From positions 620,001 to 684,000 of the forward strand of contig NZ_CP013377.1 of assembly GCF_001718415.1 (NCBI RefSeq): 64,000 nt of DNA. Direction: 5' to 3'. Position 1 is the first letter of the stretch, and the number at the start of each line of letters is the position of its first letter. Made by a program: the position numbers and the translations under genes. This DNA comes from Burkholderia pseudomultivorans (lineage in GTDB: Bacteria > Pseudomonadota > Gammaproteobacteria > Burkholderiales > Burkholderiaceae). The notes below the pieces were generated by a model, which made no database searches, was not told the origin of the DNA, and saw only the letters and a list, made by a program, of their open reading frames with translations. This document shows, in pieces, positions 43,401 to 52,289 of this stretch.

Positions 43401-46400
43401 CGGCGTCCTGCCGGGGCAATCGACGGGCGGTCGGGTTCTCGGCAATGGCGTCATACTGGCGACGGGCGCGCTGGACAACACGGGCGGCGCGATCTCGTCG
43501 AGCGGTGCGGCGAGCGTCGACGCGGCATCCGTGACCAATGACGCCGGTTCGCTCGTCGCCGATGGCGCATTGACGGTACGAAGTGCCGGCACGGTGTCGA
43601 GCGTCGCAGGCCAGATCGGCGGCAACGGCGACGTGACGGTCGCCGGCAAGACGATCGACAACACGCGCGGCGCCATGCATGCGAGCGGCGCGCTGTCGGT
43701 GACGGGCGACACGATCCGCAATGCGCAGACTGTCGACGCGTCGCTGCCGACGACGGCAGGCGTGCCGGGGCTGGCCGCAGGGATGGAGGGCGCAAGCGTT
43801 GTACTCGATGCCGGCCGGACGATCGACAACGCCGGCGGCTCGATTCGTGCGGACCAGGCGGCGACGCTTGCCGCATCGAGCATCGACAACACGTCGGGCA
43901 GCATCCAGTCGAAAGGCGTGGCCACGCTGACGGCATCGGATGTGCTGATCAACAGCCGGGGCGACGTCAACGGCGGTCGGCAACTGACGGTCTCGGTCGG
44001 CACGCTCGACAACGACGGCAAGCTCCAGTCGGCGGGCGACGTCGAGGTGACGACACAAGGCGCGTTGAACAACCGCGGCCGGATCGTAGCGGGCCGCGAC
44101 TTGAAGACGACCAGCAGCGTGCTCGACAACAGCGGGGTGCTGTCGGCGGGAAATGCCGCGAACGTGTACGCCGATACTGTGCTGAACCGTTCGACCGGCG
44201 AGATTTTCGGCGGCAACGCGACCGATGTTCATGCAAGCCACTCGGTGACGAACGAAGGCCTGATCGACGGCGGCGCAACGAAGGTGACTGCCGGCGACAC
44301 CATCGCGAATGCCGGCGGCCGAATCTACGGCGATACCGTGACGATGGGCGCGAACACGATCGTCAACGACCGGAACGCCGAGGGCATCGGCGGCGTGATC
44401 GCTTCCCGCGGCGATCTCGACATCGGTGCACGGATGCTCGAGAACCGGAACGACGCGCTCGTTTACGCGAGTAGCGATATTCGCATCGGCGGCGCGCTGG
44501 ATGCGAACCGACAGGCAACCGGCAGCGCGCAGACCGTGACGAACGACGGCGCACAGATCGATGCCGGCCGCGATATCGCGATCGACGCGACCCGGTTCGA
44601 GAACCTGAATTCGAACTTCCGGACTTCGACGATCGCGACCGACAGCGGCAATCAGCTGTGGTATCAGGTGCCGGGCTCGACCGAGAGGATCGACCCGTCG
44701 ACCATTTACCTGTACCAGAAGAACAGTCAGGAAATCCGTCCCGGCACCGACTACCGTTGGGCGCTGGACGACGACCAGAAATTCATCTTGCTGCCGTCGG
44801 AGAAATATCCGTTTGCCGAGTATGCGAAGTACACGATGAACGGTGTAGCCGGCAAGATCGACGTGACGGCTTACCCTGCCGGAAACTTCGGGGCGAGCGG
44901 GGCTGCGGCTCAGACCGGTGCATACCGGACAGTGCCTGCCGATATCTGGGCACAGTTCGGCGTCGCTCCGCCCCCGGACGCAAATCCGGCATGGATGACG
45001 ACGGGACCGTTCTGGATGACGGCAATCGGCAGCCTGTTCGCCGGCCGAAGCAAGGTCGGCAGCGACTGGTTTGCCGTCAAGCCGCCGACGGAAGCCGACG
45101 TGACCGGCGAGAAGCGGCCGATTTTCGGGGTGCCGAGCCCGTCGTGCATGACTTCGACCCACGCCGCATGTGCGCCATTCCAGCAGTGGTACAACGCGAC
45201 CGCAGCCGCCTATCGGAGCCTCAATCAGGCAATCGCCGCGTATAACGGCGACGTGGCTGGGCGGCTCGTGGAGACCTATACGGTCTACACCGTCGACGTG
45301 AAGTCGACCACGGACGTTGTCACCGCGTCGCAGCCCGGCACGATCACCGCGGGCCGTCACATCACGATCGACGCTGCGTCCGGCATCAACGACAAGAGCC
45401 GGATCGTGGCGGGCGACGGCAACCATCCGACAAACGTGCAGAACATCGGTGCGACGGGCACCGAGACGTTCACGGGCTCGGGCAAGGCGATCCATACCTG
45501 GGTTCAGTCGGGCGGCGCATTCAGGGGCGACGAGCGCGCGAGCTCGACCGCCGATTACTCGCCGGCCATTCCATCGCGAACGATCGATCTGCCGATAGTG
45601 CTGACCGATCCGGGCACGCCGTCCAGTCCGGTCAAGAGTGTCGCGGCGGCGATCGCCGCCGCGCAGGGCACGAGCGGGTCCGGCGTGACGCCGGTTGCGG
45701 GCAAGAACGTCGATGGAGAAGTCCGGGTTGGGGCGGGCGTCGCCGGCGTTGCGGTCGGGAACGTATCGGCCGTGAAGGCCGATGTCGGCGGCGTGGTCGT
45801 GCGGACAGTCACGCCGAACACAAGCGTGCCGGGCAATGCGCTGTATCGGGTGACGACCGACCCGGGCGGCCGCTTCCTGATCGAGACCGATCCACGCTTT
45901 ACCGACTACCGGCAGTGGGCGTCGAGCGACACGATGCTGGATGCGCTCAAGGTCGATCCGGCTACGGTGCTCCGGCGGATCGGCGACGGCTTCTACGAGC
46001 AGCAACTGATTCAGCAGCAGATCATCCAGGCGACGGGGCAGCGTTTCATCGGCGACTATACGGACAACCAGCGCGCATACCAGGCCCTGATGGCGAATGG
46101 CGTCAAGGCGGCGCAGCAGTTCGGGCTGAACATCGGCACCACGCTGACCGATGCGCAAATGGCCGCGCTGACAAGCGACATCGTGTGGCTCGTGAATCAG
46201 ACGGTGACCTTGCCGGACGGCAGCCAGCAGACGGTGCTGGTGCCGCAGGTCTATCTGCGCGCGAACGCGGCGGACGTGACCGGCGAAGGCACGATCGTTT
46301 CCGGCAAGGACGTCACGATCGAGTCGGATGGTGCATACAGCAACTCGGGCACGATTGCGGGTCGCCACGTGACGATCATTCGCGCCGATTCGATCGATAA

Positions 46401-49400
46401 CAGCGGCACGGTGTCGGGCGGAACCGTGCTCGCGAGCGCGACTCGCGACCTGAACAACCTGGGCGGGCTGATTCTCGGCAATGCCGTTGCTCTGTCGGCC
46501 GGCCGCGACCTCAACCTGACGAGTACGACGAGTTCGGTGACCGCCGCGAATGGCAGCGCGACCGGTATCGACCGCGTATCGACGGTCAATGCGGGCACGT
46601 TGCAGGCGGTCGCCGGCCGCGATCTGAATGCCGATGCGGCCGTGATTGCGGTGGCGGGGGATGCGGTACTGGCGGCGAACAACGACATCAATCTGAATGC
46701 GGTTCGCCAGAGCAGCCGGGACGCGGTGAGATGGGACGATCGCAATCACGCACAACACACGGTGTCGATCGATACCGGCACGCAGATCGCGACGGGCGGC
46801 GACCTGGCGATCGTGGCCGGCCGTGATGTGAACACGACGGCGGCTTATGCGAATGCGGGCGGCGCGATTGGCGTCAGCGCCGGGCGCGATGTCACCCTGA
46901 ACGCCGGCGAGCAGAGTGCGAGCGTGCATGAAGCGCACTATCGCAAGGAAAGCGGGCTTTTGTCGTCGAAGTCGACGCACACGATCGATTCGAGCAGCCA
47001 TACCCACGCGATCGGCACGACCTTGTCGGGCAACACAGTCGCCGTCGAGGCCCGAAACGACCTGACGGCGAAGGCCGCGGCGATCGCCGCGACCGGCGAC
47101 GTGAACCTCGTCGCGGGACACGACATCAGGGTGACGACCGCGGACACGGCCTCGAGCGAATATCACTACAAGGACGTGAAGAAATCCGGCCTCGGCAGCG
47201 CCGGCGCGGGGATCTCGTATGGTACGCACCAGACGATCGGCAGCAGCCGCGAAACGGTGAAGGGTTCGCAGGGCAGCCTGATCGGCAGCACGGGCGGCAG
47301 TGTGTCGATGCAGGCCGGCAACAAGCTGCACATCACCGGGTCCGACATCGTCGCCGGCGGCAACGTGACGGGCGTCGCGAAGGAAGTGACGATCGATGCG
47401 TCGCAGACGGATCGTCAACGCGAAGAAGTCCGCGAGGTGAAGAGCACGGGTTTCGCGCTGGCGGTGAAGTCGCCGGTGATCGATGCTGCGCAGAACGTAT
47501 CGCGCCAGGCACAGGGCGCGGGCGCCAGCCAGGACGGACGAGCGGCAGCGCTGCATGCACTCGCGGCGGCGGGCGGCATGGCGGACCTGGTCGGCGCGAC
47601 GGGCAACATGACGCACGCGCTGAACGATCCGAAGGGCAAGATCGACGCGAAGCTGGAACTGAGCTTCGGCTCGTCGTCCAGCAAGTCGACGTTCGCCGAG
47701 CACAGCACGCAGCACAACGGCAGCAGCGTGAAGGCCGGCGGCACGGCCGCGTTCGTCGCGACCGGCGACAAGCATGCCGGGCAGGGAAACGTGACGATCC
47801 AGGGTTCGGACGTGACCGCGAACGACGTGGTGTTGCGGGCGACACACATGGTGAATCTGGTCAACAGCACCGATACGGACAGCACGCGCAGCACGAACGA
47901 GTCGAAGAGCGCGAGCCTCGGCGTGTCGTATGGCACGGGCGGCTTCGGTGTGTCGGCGTCGATGGCGCGCGCGCAGGGGGATGCGAACTCGGATGCGGCC
48001 ACGCAGAACAATACGCACGTCAATGCGCGCAATACCGCGACGATCGTCAGCGGCGGCGATACCAATATCGTCGGCGCAAACGTCACAGCGAACACGGTGA
48101 TCGCAGACATTGGCGGCGACCTGAATCTCGCATCGGTGCAGGATACGAGCGCGAGTGCCGCACGCCAAACCAGTTCGGGCGGCGGGCTCAATGCAGGCAT
48201 GGGCGGTGCGAGCGCGAATGTCAGCGTGCAGGCTGGCCGCGCGAGCGGCAGCTATGCGGGGGTGAACGAGCAAGCGGGCATTCAGGCGGGAGACGGTGGC
48301 TTCGATATCAAGGTCGGCGGCAATACGGACCTGAAGGGCGCGTATATCGCGAGTACCGCGACGCAGGACAAGAACCAGCTGACGACCGGGACGCTGACGT
48401 TCTCGGATATCCAGAATCGTTCGGAATACGACGCGAGCAGTGTCGGGATCAGCGCGGGCGGCGGCGTGGGCAACGGAGGGAACAGCTACGCGACGCATGG
48501 GCCGGAGAGCGGGAAGAACACCGGCGGTGCGTTGCCGCTCTTTGTCAGCGAGCGCGATAGCAGTAGCGCGACGACGAAGAGCGGGATCAGTGTCGGCAGC
48601 ATCACGATCACGGACGAAGCGAATCAGCAACAGGACGTGGCGACGCTCAATCGTGATACGTCGAATCTGAACGGCACGGTGAACAGGACGCCGGATTTGC
48701 AGCAGGCGCTGGGCAGTCAGTCGGATCTGATCAACGCGGCTCAGGCGGCGGCGGAAGCGGTTGCGAAGCAGATCGGTCACTACGCGGACAGGAAGCGCGA
48801 TGAAGCGCTGAAGAACGCGGACGGCGCGAGTGATCCGGCGCTCAAGGCTCGGTATCAGCAGGAGGCGCGTGACTGGGCAGAGGGCGGCGACAGCCGGACG
48901 GCGTTGCATGTTGCCGGTGGTGCGTTGACGGGTGGTTTGACGGGCGGCGGATTGGGCGCTGTGGGCGGGGCGGCGGGGGCGGGTTTGTCGGCGAAGCTCG
49001 CGCCTCGGTTGAATGAGATTGCCGAGTCGATCAGGGATGCAGGGCCGACGGGGAATGCGAATGTGGATGCGTTGCTGGGGAATCTGGCTTCGAACCTGCT
49101 GGCGGGTGGGGCGGGGGCGGTGGTTGGGGGTGGGGCTGGGGCTGGGGCGATCTCTGGCGCGAGTGTGGATTGGTTTAATCGGCAGTTGCACGAGGACGGT
49201 AAGGCGAAGGAGCAGACGCTGGCGAAGAAGCTGGCAGCGGAAAGCGCCGGAAAATATACGATGCAGCAGATTCAAGACCAGATGGCGCAAATGGATCTGG
49301 TGATGAGCGATGGAGGGGTGTTGCCGGGCAATGTGCGAGTAGCGTCGGGAGAGATGCCGCAGGACGGGACGGAGTGGGCGCGGTATGGCGTGAACAAGGC

Positions 49401-49917
49401 GGGTCAGACGGTGTGGACGCAATCGTTGGGTCCGGGCGATCCTGATTTGCAGGCGTATATTGCGAAGGGAGCACAGGGTAGCGGGTTCTCGTATCAGTCG
49501 ACGACGACGGGCAAGAATCCGGGGTTGTTCCGGTTACCGGATTTCGTGAACTTCCAGGTGGATTACTTCGTTGGAAGCGTGTGGGGGACATTTACACGGG
49601 ATGGAAACGCATTCTTCGGCGGAGGATTGAACATGGGGCTGCCGAACACGGTTGGTGCTGGCGTGAATATATCGGCTGGCTATTTGAATACGAGTACAGT
49701 CAGGCCGGGCCAGACAAATAACTTTGCTGACGGATACGCAGGTGGGGGGGCCGCACTGTATGGTGGTTTAGGAGGCGGCATTATGGTGTCGCCTGGTAAT
49801 GGTACGGCCACCATTATCGGCTTCGGTGCAGGTGTGAACGTAGGGAAAACGAACAATCCTGCATCTGTTGGTTGGGGTTTCTCCGTTGATCAAGGTGAAA
49901 CGGGAGTTAGGTGGTAG
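40462..49917 (+). CDS. cdiA: CdiA/FhaB-type contact-dependent inhibition exoprotein
   Basis: This 3151-residue TpsA protein has an extended signal peptide (MNSGIFRLVFNAVRDMLVAV, cleavage near VAEAQA), then a TPS secretion domain with the marks NITAPKNGVSLNSFTQYNV, NPSRLLGPTEIAGNRAN and ANPAGITCAGCGFLNV. FHA-1 repeats cover about 370-1380. A non-repetitive middle section covers 1395-1900 (YQVPGSTERIDPSTIYLYQ), probably the receptor-binding part. FHA-2 repeats follow (about 1935-2640), then a pre-toxin segment (2643-2905, EARDWAEGGDSRTALHVAGG, ending SVDWFNRQLH). The variable tail (about 2910-3151) has Gly-rich beta-like repeats (FFGGGLNMGLPNTVGAGVN, GLGGGIMVSPGNGTATIIG) and belongs to no family I can name; a membrane-acting toxin is suggested by its neighbour. 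ATG 40462 is fixed by the ESPR motif. Confidence 0.93.
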   Translation: MNSGIFRLVFNAVRDMLVAVDENASAHGGGEGARMRRTVPTSAPESGVSIWFAARAIAFAALCTFGMQPLVAEAQATLPITPDRSGPAHPVVGVSASGVPLVNITAPKNGVSLNSFTQYNVGTQGAVLVNSGRNTQTQLAGWVQGNPFLGNQAARVIVNQVTSGNPSRLLGPTEIAGNRANLVIANPAGITCAGCGFLNVPRVTLATGAPTFNPDGTLAGFDVTQGRLGIDGAGLDARGSAIDLIARAMTINGQVWADSIDAVAGANRVDYADNAAQARDGAGGAPGVAIDVQALGSMFANSVRMIGTEAGVGVRDAGSITSLTGDIRVSNNGDVTIAPAARLQSAANIRIDGAEVVQQGTIVSAQATDLNASQALSNTGTIVSGGNTNLTAALSVDNGGHAYAGVDSAGQLVDGGSVTARAAQVTSRGTLAAGGSVNLLANDVTLDGGTVNAAGAVDVTADGTLSNVGGTVSGRDLMLNAAQLFNDAGVISARGLANVTAQAVSNRSGTLSADALSLSAAGALDNTQGHVIARTARIAAKDVTNVAGEIGTSPGALALTATGSVSNRDGKIAGGHGLTLAAHTVSNAQGQIGSVAGDTSLDVAQSLNNGGGKLASGDALTVRAAHLDNSAGSIGAHAARIDATDVENTAGRIGTTDALTVTATGVVSNRSGVMVGGNGISLTANRIDNASGTIGSVAGDTTLRADQSLVNTGGTVGSANVLDIASDTIDNANGSIAAARDALVRAGDLVNAGGQIGSSSARLSLTAERGISNDGGKLAGATGLSVKAAMLSNRAGQIGASSGEATLTVSQALDNTRGTIAAAGALNAQAGAFDNSDGTLAADAAKLDIADALTNTGGTIAATHDATVTAQTVSNRAGTIGSLSGALSVTTSGTTDNAGGKLLAFGDTTLTHAGLLNAGGTITGANVTLAAGHGAIDNTLGNVAASQSLTSRSGALDNRSGLMQAAGAIDIDTHGRTFDNGVLPGQSTGGRVLGNGVILATGALDNTGGAISSSGAASVDAASVTNDAGSLVADGALTVRSAGTVSSVAGQIGGNGDVTVAGKTIDNTRGAMHASGALSVTGDTIRNAQTVDASLPTTAGVPGLAAGMEGASVVLDAGRTIDNAGGSIRADQAATLAASSIDNTSGSIQSKGVATLTASDVLINSRGDVNGGRQLTVSVGTLDNDGKLQSAGDVEVTTQGALNNRGRIVAGRDLKTTSSVLDNSGVLSAGNAANVYADTVLNRSTGEIFGGNATDVHASHSVTNEGLIDGGATKVTAGDTIANAGGRIYGDTVTMGANTIVNDRNAEGIGGVIASRGDLDIGARMLENRNDALVYASSDIRIGGALDANRQATGSAQTVTNDGAQIDAGRDIAIDATRFENLNSNFRTSTIATDSGNQLWYQVPGSTERIDPSTIYLYQKNSQEIRPGTDYRWALDDDQKFILLPSEKYPFAEYAKYTMNGVAGKIDVTAYPAGNFGASGAAAQTGAYRTVPADIWAQFGVAPPPDANPAWMTTGPFWMTAIGSLFAGRSKVGSDWFAVKPPTEADVTGEKRPIFGVPSPSCMTSTHAACAPFQQWYNATAAAYRSLNQAIAAYNGDVAGRLVETYTVYTVDVKSTTDVVTASQPGTITAGRHITIDAASGINDKSRIVAGDGNHPTNVQNIGATGTETFTGSGKAIHTWVQSGGAFRGDERASSTADYSPAIPSRTIDLPIVLTDPGTPSSPVKSVAAAIAAAQGTSGSGVTPVAGKNVDGEVRVGAGVAGVAVGNVSAVKADVGGVVVRTVTPNTSVPGNALYRVTTDPGGRFLIETDPRFTDYRQWASSDTMLDALKVDPATVLRRIGDGFYEQQLIQQQIIQATGQRFIGDYTDNQRAYQALMANGVKAAQQFGLNIGTTLTDAQMAALTSDIVWLVNQTVTLPDGSQQTVLVPQVYLRANAADVTGEGTIVSGKDVTIESDGAYSNSGTIAGRHVTIIRADSIDNSGTVSGGTVLASATRDLNNLGGLILGNAVALSAGRDLNLTSTTSSVTAANGSATGIDRVSTVNAGTLQAVAGRDLNADAAVIAVAGDAVLAANNDINLNAVRQSSRDAVRWDDRNHAQHTVSIDTGTQIATGGDLAIVAGRDVNTTAAYANAGGAIGVSAGRDVTLNAGEQSASVHEAHYRKESGLLSSKSTHTIDSSSHTHAIGTTLSGNTVAVEARNDLTAKAAAIAATGDVNLVAGHDIRVTTADTASSEYHYKDVKKSGLGSAGAGISYGTHQTIGSSRETVKGSQGSLIGSTGGSVSMQAGNKLHITGSDIVAGGNVTGVAKEVTIDASQTDRQREEVREVKSTGFALAVKSPVIDAAQNVSRQAQGAGASQDGRAAALHALAAAGGMADLVGATGNMTHALNDPKGKIDAKLELSFGSSSSKSTFAEHSTQHNGSSVKAGGTAAFVATGDKHAGQGNVTIQGSDVTANDVVLRATHMVNLVNSTDTDSTRSTNESKSASLGVSYGTGGFGVSASMARAQGDANSDAATQNNTHVNARNTATIVSGGDTNIVGANVTANTVIADIGGDLNLASVQDTSASAARQTSSGGGLNAGMGGASANVSVQAGRASGSYAGVNEQAGIQAGDGGFDIKVGGNTDLKGAYIASTATQDKNQLTTGTLTFSDIQNRSEYDASSVGISAGGGVGNGGNSYATHGPESGKNTGGALPLFVSERDSSSATTKSGISVGSITITDEANQQQDVATLNRDTSNLNGTVNRTPDLQQALGSQSDLINAAQAAAEAVAKQIGHYADRKRDEALKNADGASDPALKARYQQEARDWAEGGDSRTALHVAGGALTGGLTGGGLGAVGGAAGAGLSAKLAPRLNEIAESIRDAGPTGNANVDALLGNLASNLLAGGAGAVVGGGAGAGAISGASVDWFNRQLHEDGKAKEQTLAKKLAAESAGKYTMQQIQDQMAQMDLVMSDGGVLPGNVRVASGEMPQDGTEWARYGVNKAGQTVWTQSLGPGDPDLQAYIAKGAQGSGFSYQSTTTGKNPGLFRLPDFVNFQVDYFVGSVWGTFTRDGNAFFGGGLNMGLPNTVGAGVNISAGYLNTSTVRPGQTNNFADGYAGGGAALYGGLGGGIMVSPGNGTATIIGFGAGVNVGKTNNPASVGWGFSVDQGETGVRW
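48392..49142 (+). repeat. 751-bp direct repeat, copy A (inside cdiA)
   Basis: This segment encodes the end of FHA-2 and the pre-toxin part of CdiA. It is matched ungapped by 50254-51004 (offset 1862) with only about nine base differences seen. Such repeats let homologous recombination swap toxin tails. Confidence 0.95.
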
Positions 49918-49919
49918 CC

Positions 49920-50042
49920 ATGGGACCGTCAATTACATCTGTTCCGAAGACGCGAGCACAGAAAATCGTCTGGTGGTGTTGTTTTGCGGCGATGATGGGC
50001 TTCATCGTGTACGTGGTGTTGAAGAACATCTTTTTTAGTTGA
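49920..50042 (+). CDS. 40-residue membrane protein, candidate CdiI immunity
   Basis: This tiny frame starts 2 bases after the cdiA stop and encodes a basic N-terminus (VPKTRAQK) followed by one hydrophobic helix (IVWWCCFAAMMGFIVYVVLK) and a short tail. Immunity genes always follow cdiA directly, and no other frame is available before the next cassette starts. A single-helix membrane protein suits a toxin that acts on the inner membrane. It is shorter than known CdiI proteins, so function is inferred from position only. Confidence 0.6.
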   Translation: MGPSITSVPKTRAQKIVWWCCFAAMMGFIVYVVLKNIFFS

Positions 50043-50249
50043 ACGACCGAGCACGGCGTATGCCGGGTTCGGTGTTTATGCTGACGTTGCAGGCCGACGA
50101 CGTCGAGGCCGTTGTTGAGCGGCGAATTGTTCGTCGTGGTGGATGCGGTCCTGAATCTCCTGTTCGGTCATGTCGCGATTGGCGATGCGGTCGTGGTGAT
50201 CGGGGGAGATGGTCAATTGCTGGAAGCGGTAATTGACGGAGAGCAGCAC
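50043..50249. other. Unrelated DNA fragment at the cassette junction
   Basis: This 207-bp piece lies between the first immunity gene and the second copy of the pre-toxin repeat. On the minus strand it reads as a protein-like tail (SVNYRFQQLTISPDHHDRIA, MTEQEIQDRIHHDEQFAAQQ) cut off exactly where the repeat begins. It seems to be a relic of another gene carried in with the cassette. No family is recognised. Confidence 0.4.
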
Positions 50250-52007
50250 ATGGCGCTGACGTTCTCGGATATCCGGAATCGTTCGGAATACGCTGCGAGC
50301 AGTGTCGGGATCAGCGCGGGCGGCGGCGTAGGCAACGGAGGGAACAGCTACGCGACGCATGGGCCGCAGAGCGGGAAGAACACCGGCGGTGCGTTGCCGC
50401 TCTTTGTCAGCGAGCGCGATAGCAGTAGCGCGACGACGAAGAGCGGGATCAGTGTCGGCAGCATCACGATCACGGACGAAGCGAATCAGCAACAGGACGT
50501 GGCGACGCTCAATCGTGATACGTCGAATCTGAACGGCACGGTGAACAGGACGCCGGATTTGCAGCAGGTGCTGGGCAGTCAGTCGGATCTGATCAACGCG
50601 GCTCAGGCGGCGGCGGAAGCGGTTGCGAAGCAGATCGGTCACTACGCGGACAGGAAGCGCGATGAAGCGCTGAAGAACGCGGACGGCGCGAGTGATCCGG
50701 CGCTCAAGGCTCGGTATCAGCAGGAGGCGCGTGACTGGGCAGAGGGCGGCGACAGCCGGACGGCGTTGCATGTTGCCGGTGGTGCGTTGACGGGTGGTTT
50801 GACGGGCGGCGGATTGGGCGCTGTGGGCGGGGCGGCGGGGGCGGGTTTGTCGGCGAAGCTTGCGCCTCGGTTGAATGAGATTGCCGAGTCGATCAGGGAT
50901 GCAGGGCCGACGGGGAATGCGAATGTGGATGCGTTGTTGGGGAATCTGGCTTCGAACCTGCTGGCGGGTGGGGCGGGGGCGGTGGTTGGGGGTGGGGCTG
51001 GGGCGGCGATGTCAGCATCGGTGGATCGGTTCAATCGGCAGTTGCATCCGGATGAGAGGAAGTGGATTAAAGACAATGCGGCAAGTTACGCGAAGCAACA
51101 GGACATCACGTTGGAACAAGCGGTCAATGCGTTGACGGCTCAAGCGGATAGGCAGGTACAGAATGGTTCGCCGGGGGCGGATGATCCGGCCGCGCGGGCA
51201 TTCCTGGGGAACGCACAGCGGCTAGGCCATATGCTGCCATCGGAAGGGGCCAGCGGGCCCGGGTATATGTTCTTTGCAACGCCGGAGCAGAAGGCGAATG
51301 TCGAGATGTACGCGAACTACTATTCGAACGGTGCGGGGATGAATGTGCCGAGCGACCAGGCGATAGTGAATTCGGCGGGCAGGGATCAGGCCTACCAGGA
51401 TTTGTACGGAAGGCTGACGCTTGGTGCGGCGGCGGTTGCGACGGGGACTGCGGCAGGTGCACCAATCGCGGCGATGCCCGGTGTGCCGATATTTAGCACG
51501 GGTGGGTTGCTTGGTTCGAACTCGATGGCGTCGCCTGTTGGGACGGCGGTGATCGGTACGGGGATTGTTGCGGGTTCGCAGTACCTGCAAACCGGCCATA
51601 TCAATTTGGTGGATTTGGGGGGGACGTTTGTCACGATCGTAGCTGGCTCGCATGGTCGCCTGTTGTGGAATGTTGGTGTGAACACGATTGGTGGGGCAAC
51701 GACGACGGCACTGAATAACAACCTGCACGGCAAGAACGATAGTGTTGTAGCGGCGGGGGTAGGTAGTGGTGCACTGTCGAGTTTGGGTTACGGGATTGGG
51801 AAGTTGGGTGAATCTTGGATCAATTCGACAATAAAGCCAACAATTAATGCATCGAATTGGGATTCTGTAAATATGTGGTCTAGTAGTGGGTGGAATATTT
51901 TTAGACCCAACACTGCGGGCGTGATTGGCGGTGGAGTGATGGGGGGTATGGGGCAAGAGGCTATCGGGGCTGCGAATCCATTCACGAATTTAGGTGGCAA
52001 GAAGTGA
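50250..52007 (+). CDS. Orphan CdiA toxin module (displaced CdiA-CT)
   Basis: This frame repeats the CdiA pre-toxin segment (from ALTFSDIRNRSEY to SVDRFNRQLH) and then has a different 320-residue tail. It has no signal peptide, TPS domain or FHA body of its own. ATG 50250 has GGAGAG upstream, though upstream in-frame starts exist (50112). The tail starts PDERKWIKDNAASYAKQQ and has several Gly/Ala-rich hydrophobic stretches (LGAAAVATGTAAGAPIAA, VIGTGIVAGSQYLQ, GVIGGGVMGGMGQEAIGA) that could insert in membranes. It is followed by its own candidate immunity gene. It is a silent cassette that recombination at the 751-bp repeat could join to the full cdiA. Confidence 0.8.
   Translation: MALTFSDIRNRSEYAASSVGISAGGGVGNGGNSYATHGPQSGKNTGGALPLFVSERDSSSATTKSGISVGSITITDEANQQQDVATLNRDTSNLNGTVNRTPDLQQVLGSQSDLINAAQAAAEAVAKQIGHYADRKRDEALKNADGASDPALKARYQQEARDWAEGGDSRTALHVAGGALTGGLTGGGLGAVGGAAGAGLSAKLAPRLNEIAESIRDAGPTGNANVDALLGNLASNLLAGGAGAVVGGGAGAAMSASVDRFNRQLHPDERKWIKDNAASYAKQQDITLEQAVNALTAQADRQVQNGSPGADDPAARAFLGNAQRLGHMLPSEGASGPGYMFFATPEQKANVEMYANYYSNGAGMNVPSDQAIVNSAGRDQAYQDLYGRLTLGAAAVATGTAAGAPIAAMPGVPIFSTGGLLGSNSMASPVGTAVIGTGIVAGSQYLQTGHINLVDLGGTFVTIVAGSHGRLLWNVGVNTIGGATTTALNNNLHGKNDSVVAAGVGSGALSSLGYGIGKLGESWINSTIKPTINASNWDSVNMWSSSGWNIFRPNTAGVIGGGVMGGMGQEAIGAANPFTNLGGKK
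50254..51004 (+). repeat. 751-bp direct repeat, copy B (orphan module)
   Basis: This is the near-identical partner of 48392-49142. Homology fades after GTGGGGCTGGGGC, but the junction codons for FNRQLH are alike in both. Crossing over between copies would delete the first toxin tail and first immunity gene and install the second pair. Confidence 0.95.
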
Positions 52008-52231
52008 CAAGATGGCTTTTGGCGTTTATGGGCGCATGGGTTATTTGTACTTCCGGTGTCTATGTCGCGTGGGTGTTAGGGGTATGTATTAAATGTATCT
52101 TTATATCAGGGTGCCTTGGTCATTTGGGATTTAATGAAATTTTGGCTGCCGTGAATGGAAGAGGGGTGTTTGCACGCGGAACTCTTTTGGCAATCGCAAT
52201 TACTTTCATAGCTTGGGCGAAAAGGAGATAG
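52004..52231 (+). CDS. 75-residue membrane protein, candidate immunity for the orphan toxin tail
   Basis: GTG 52004 overlaps the orphan toxin stop by 4 bp (GTGA), the coupling expected of a toxin/immunity pair. The product has two hydrophobic segments (WLLAFMGAWVICTSGVYVAW and GTLLAIAITFIAWAKRR) with a loop holding CIKCIFISGCLGH. The base composition is AT-rich against the surrounding genome. No family is recognised; the immunity role follows from position. Confidence 0.65.
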   Translation: MTRWLLAFMGAWVICTSGVYVAWVLGVCIKCIFISGCLGHLGFNEILAAVNGRGVFARGTLLAIAITFIAWAKRR

Positions 52232-52289
52232 GGGTCGGGAAGTTGGGTTTCATCCGAGGTATTTTTTGTGGTGCAACCACAACGGCAAA

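Noticed and set aside
42000..44200. Tandem-repeat or CRISPR-like pattern inside cdiA
   Set aside because: The repetition is at protein level (FHA repeats such as SNRAGTIGS) with varied DNA; there are no constant repeats with unique spacers.
39403..49422. Open frame of more than 3300 codons on the minus strand opposite cdiA
   Set aside because: It is an artefact of strong GC3 bias in a long gene: the translation is Arg/His/Ala-rich, has no domain, and mirrors the cdiA repeats.
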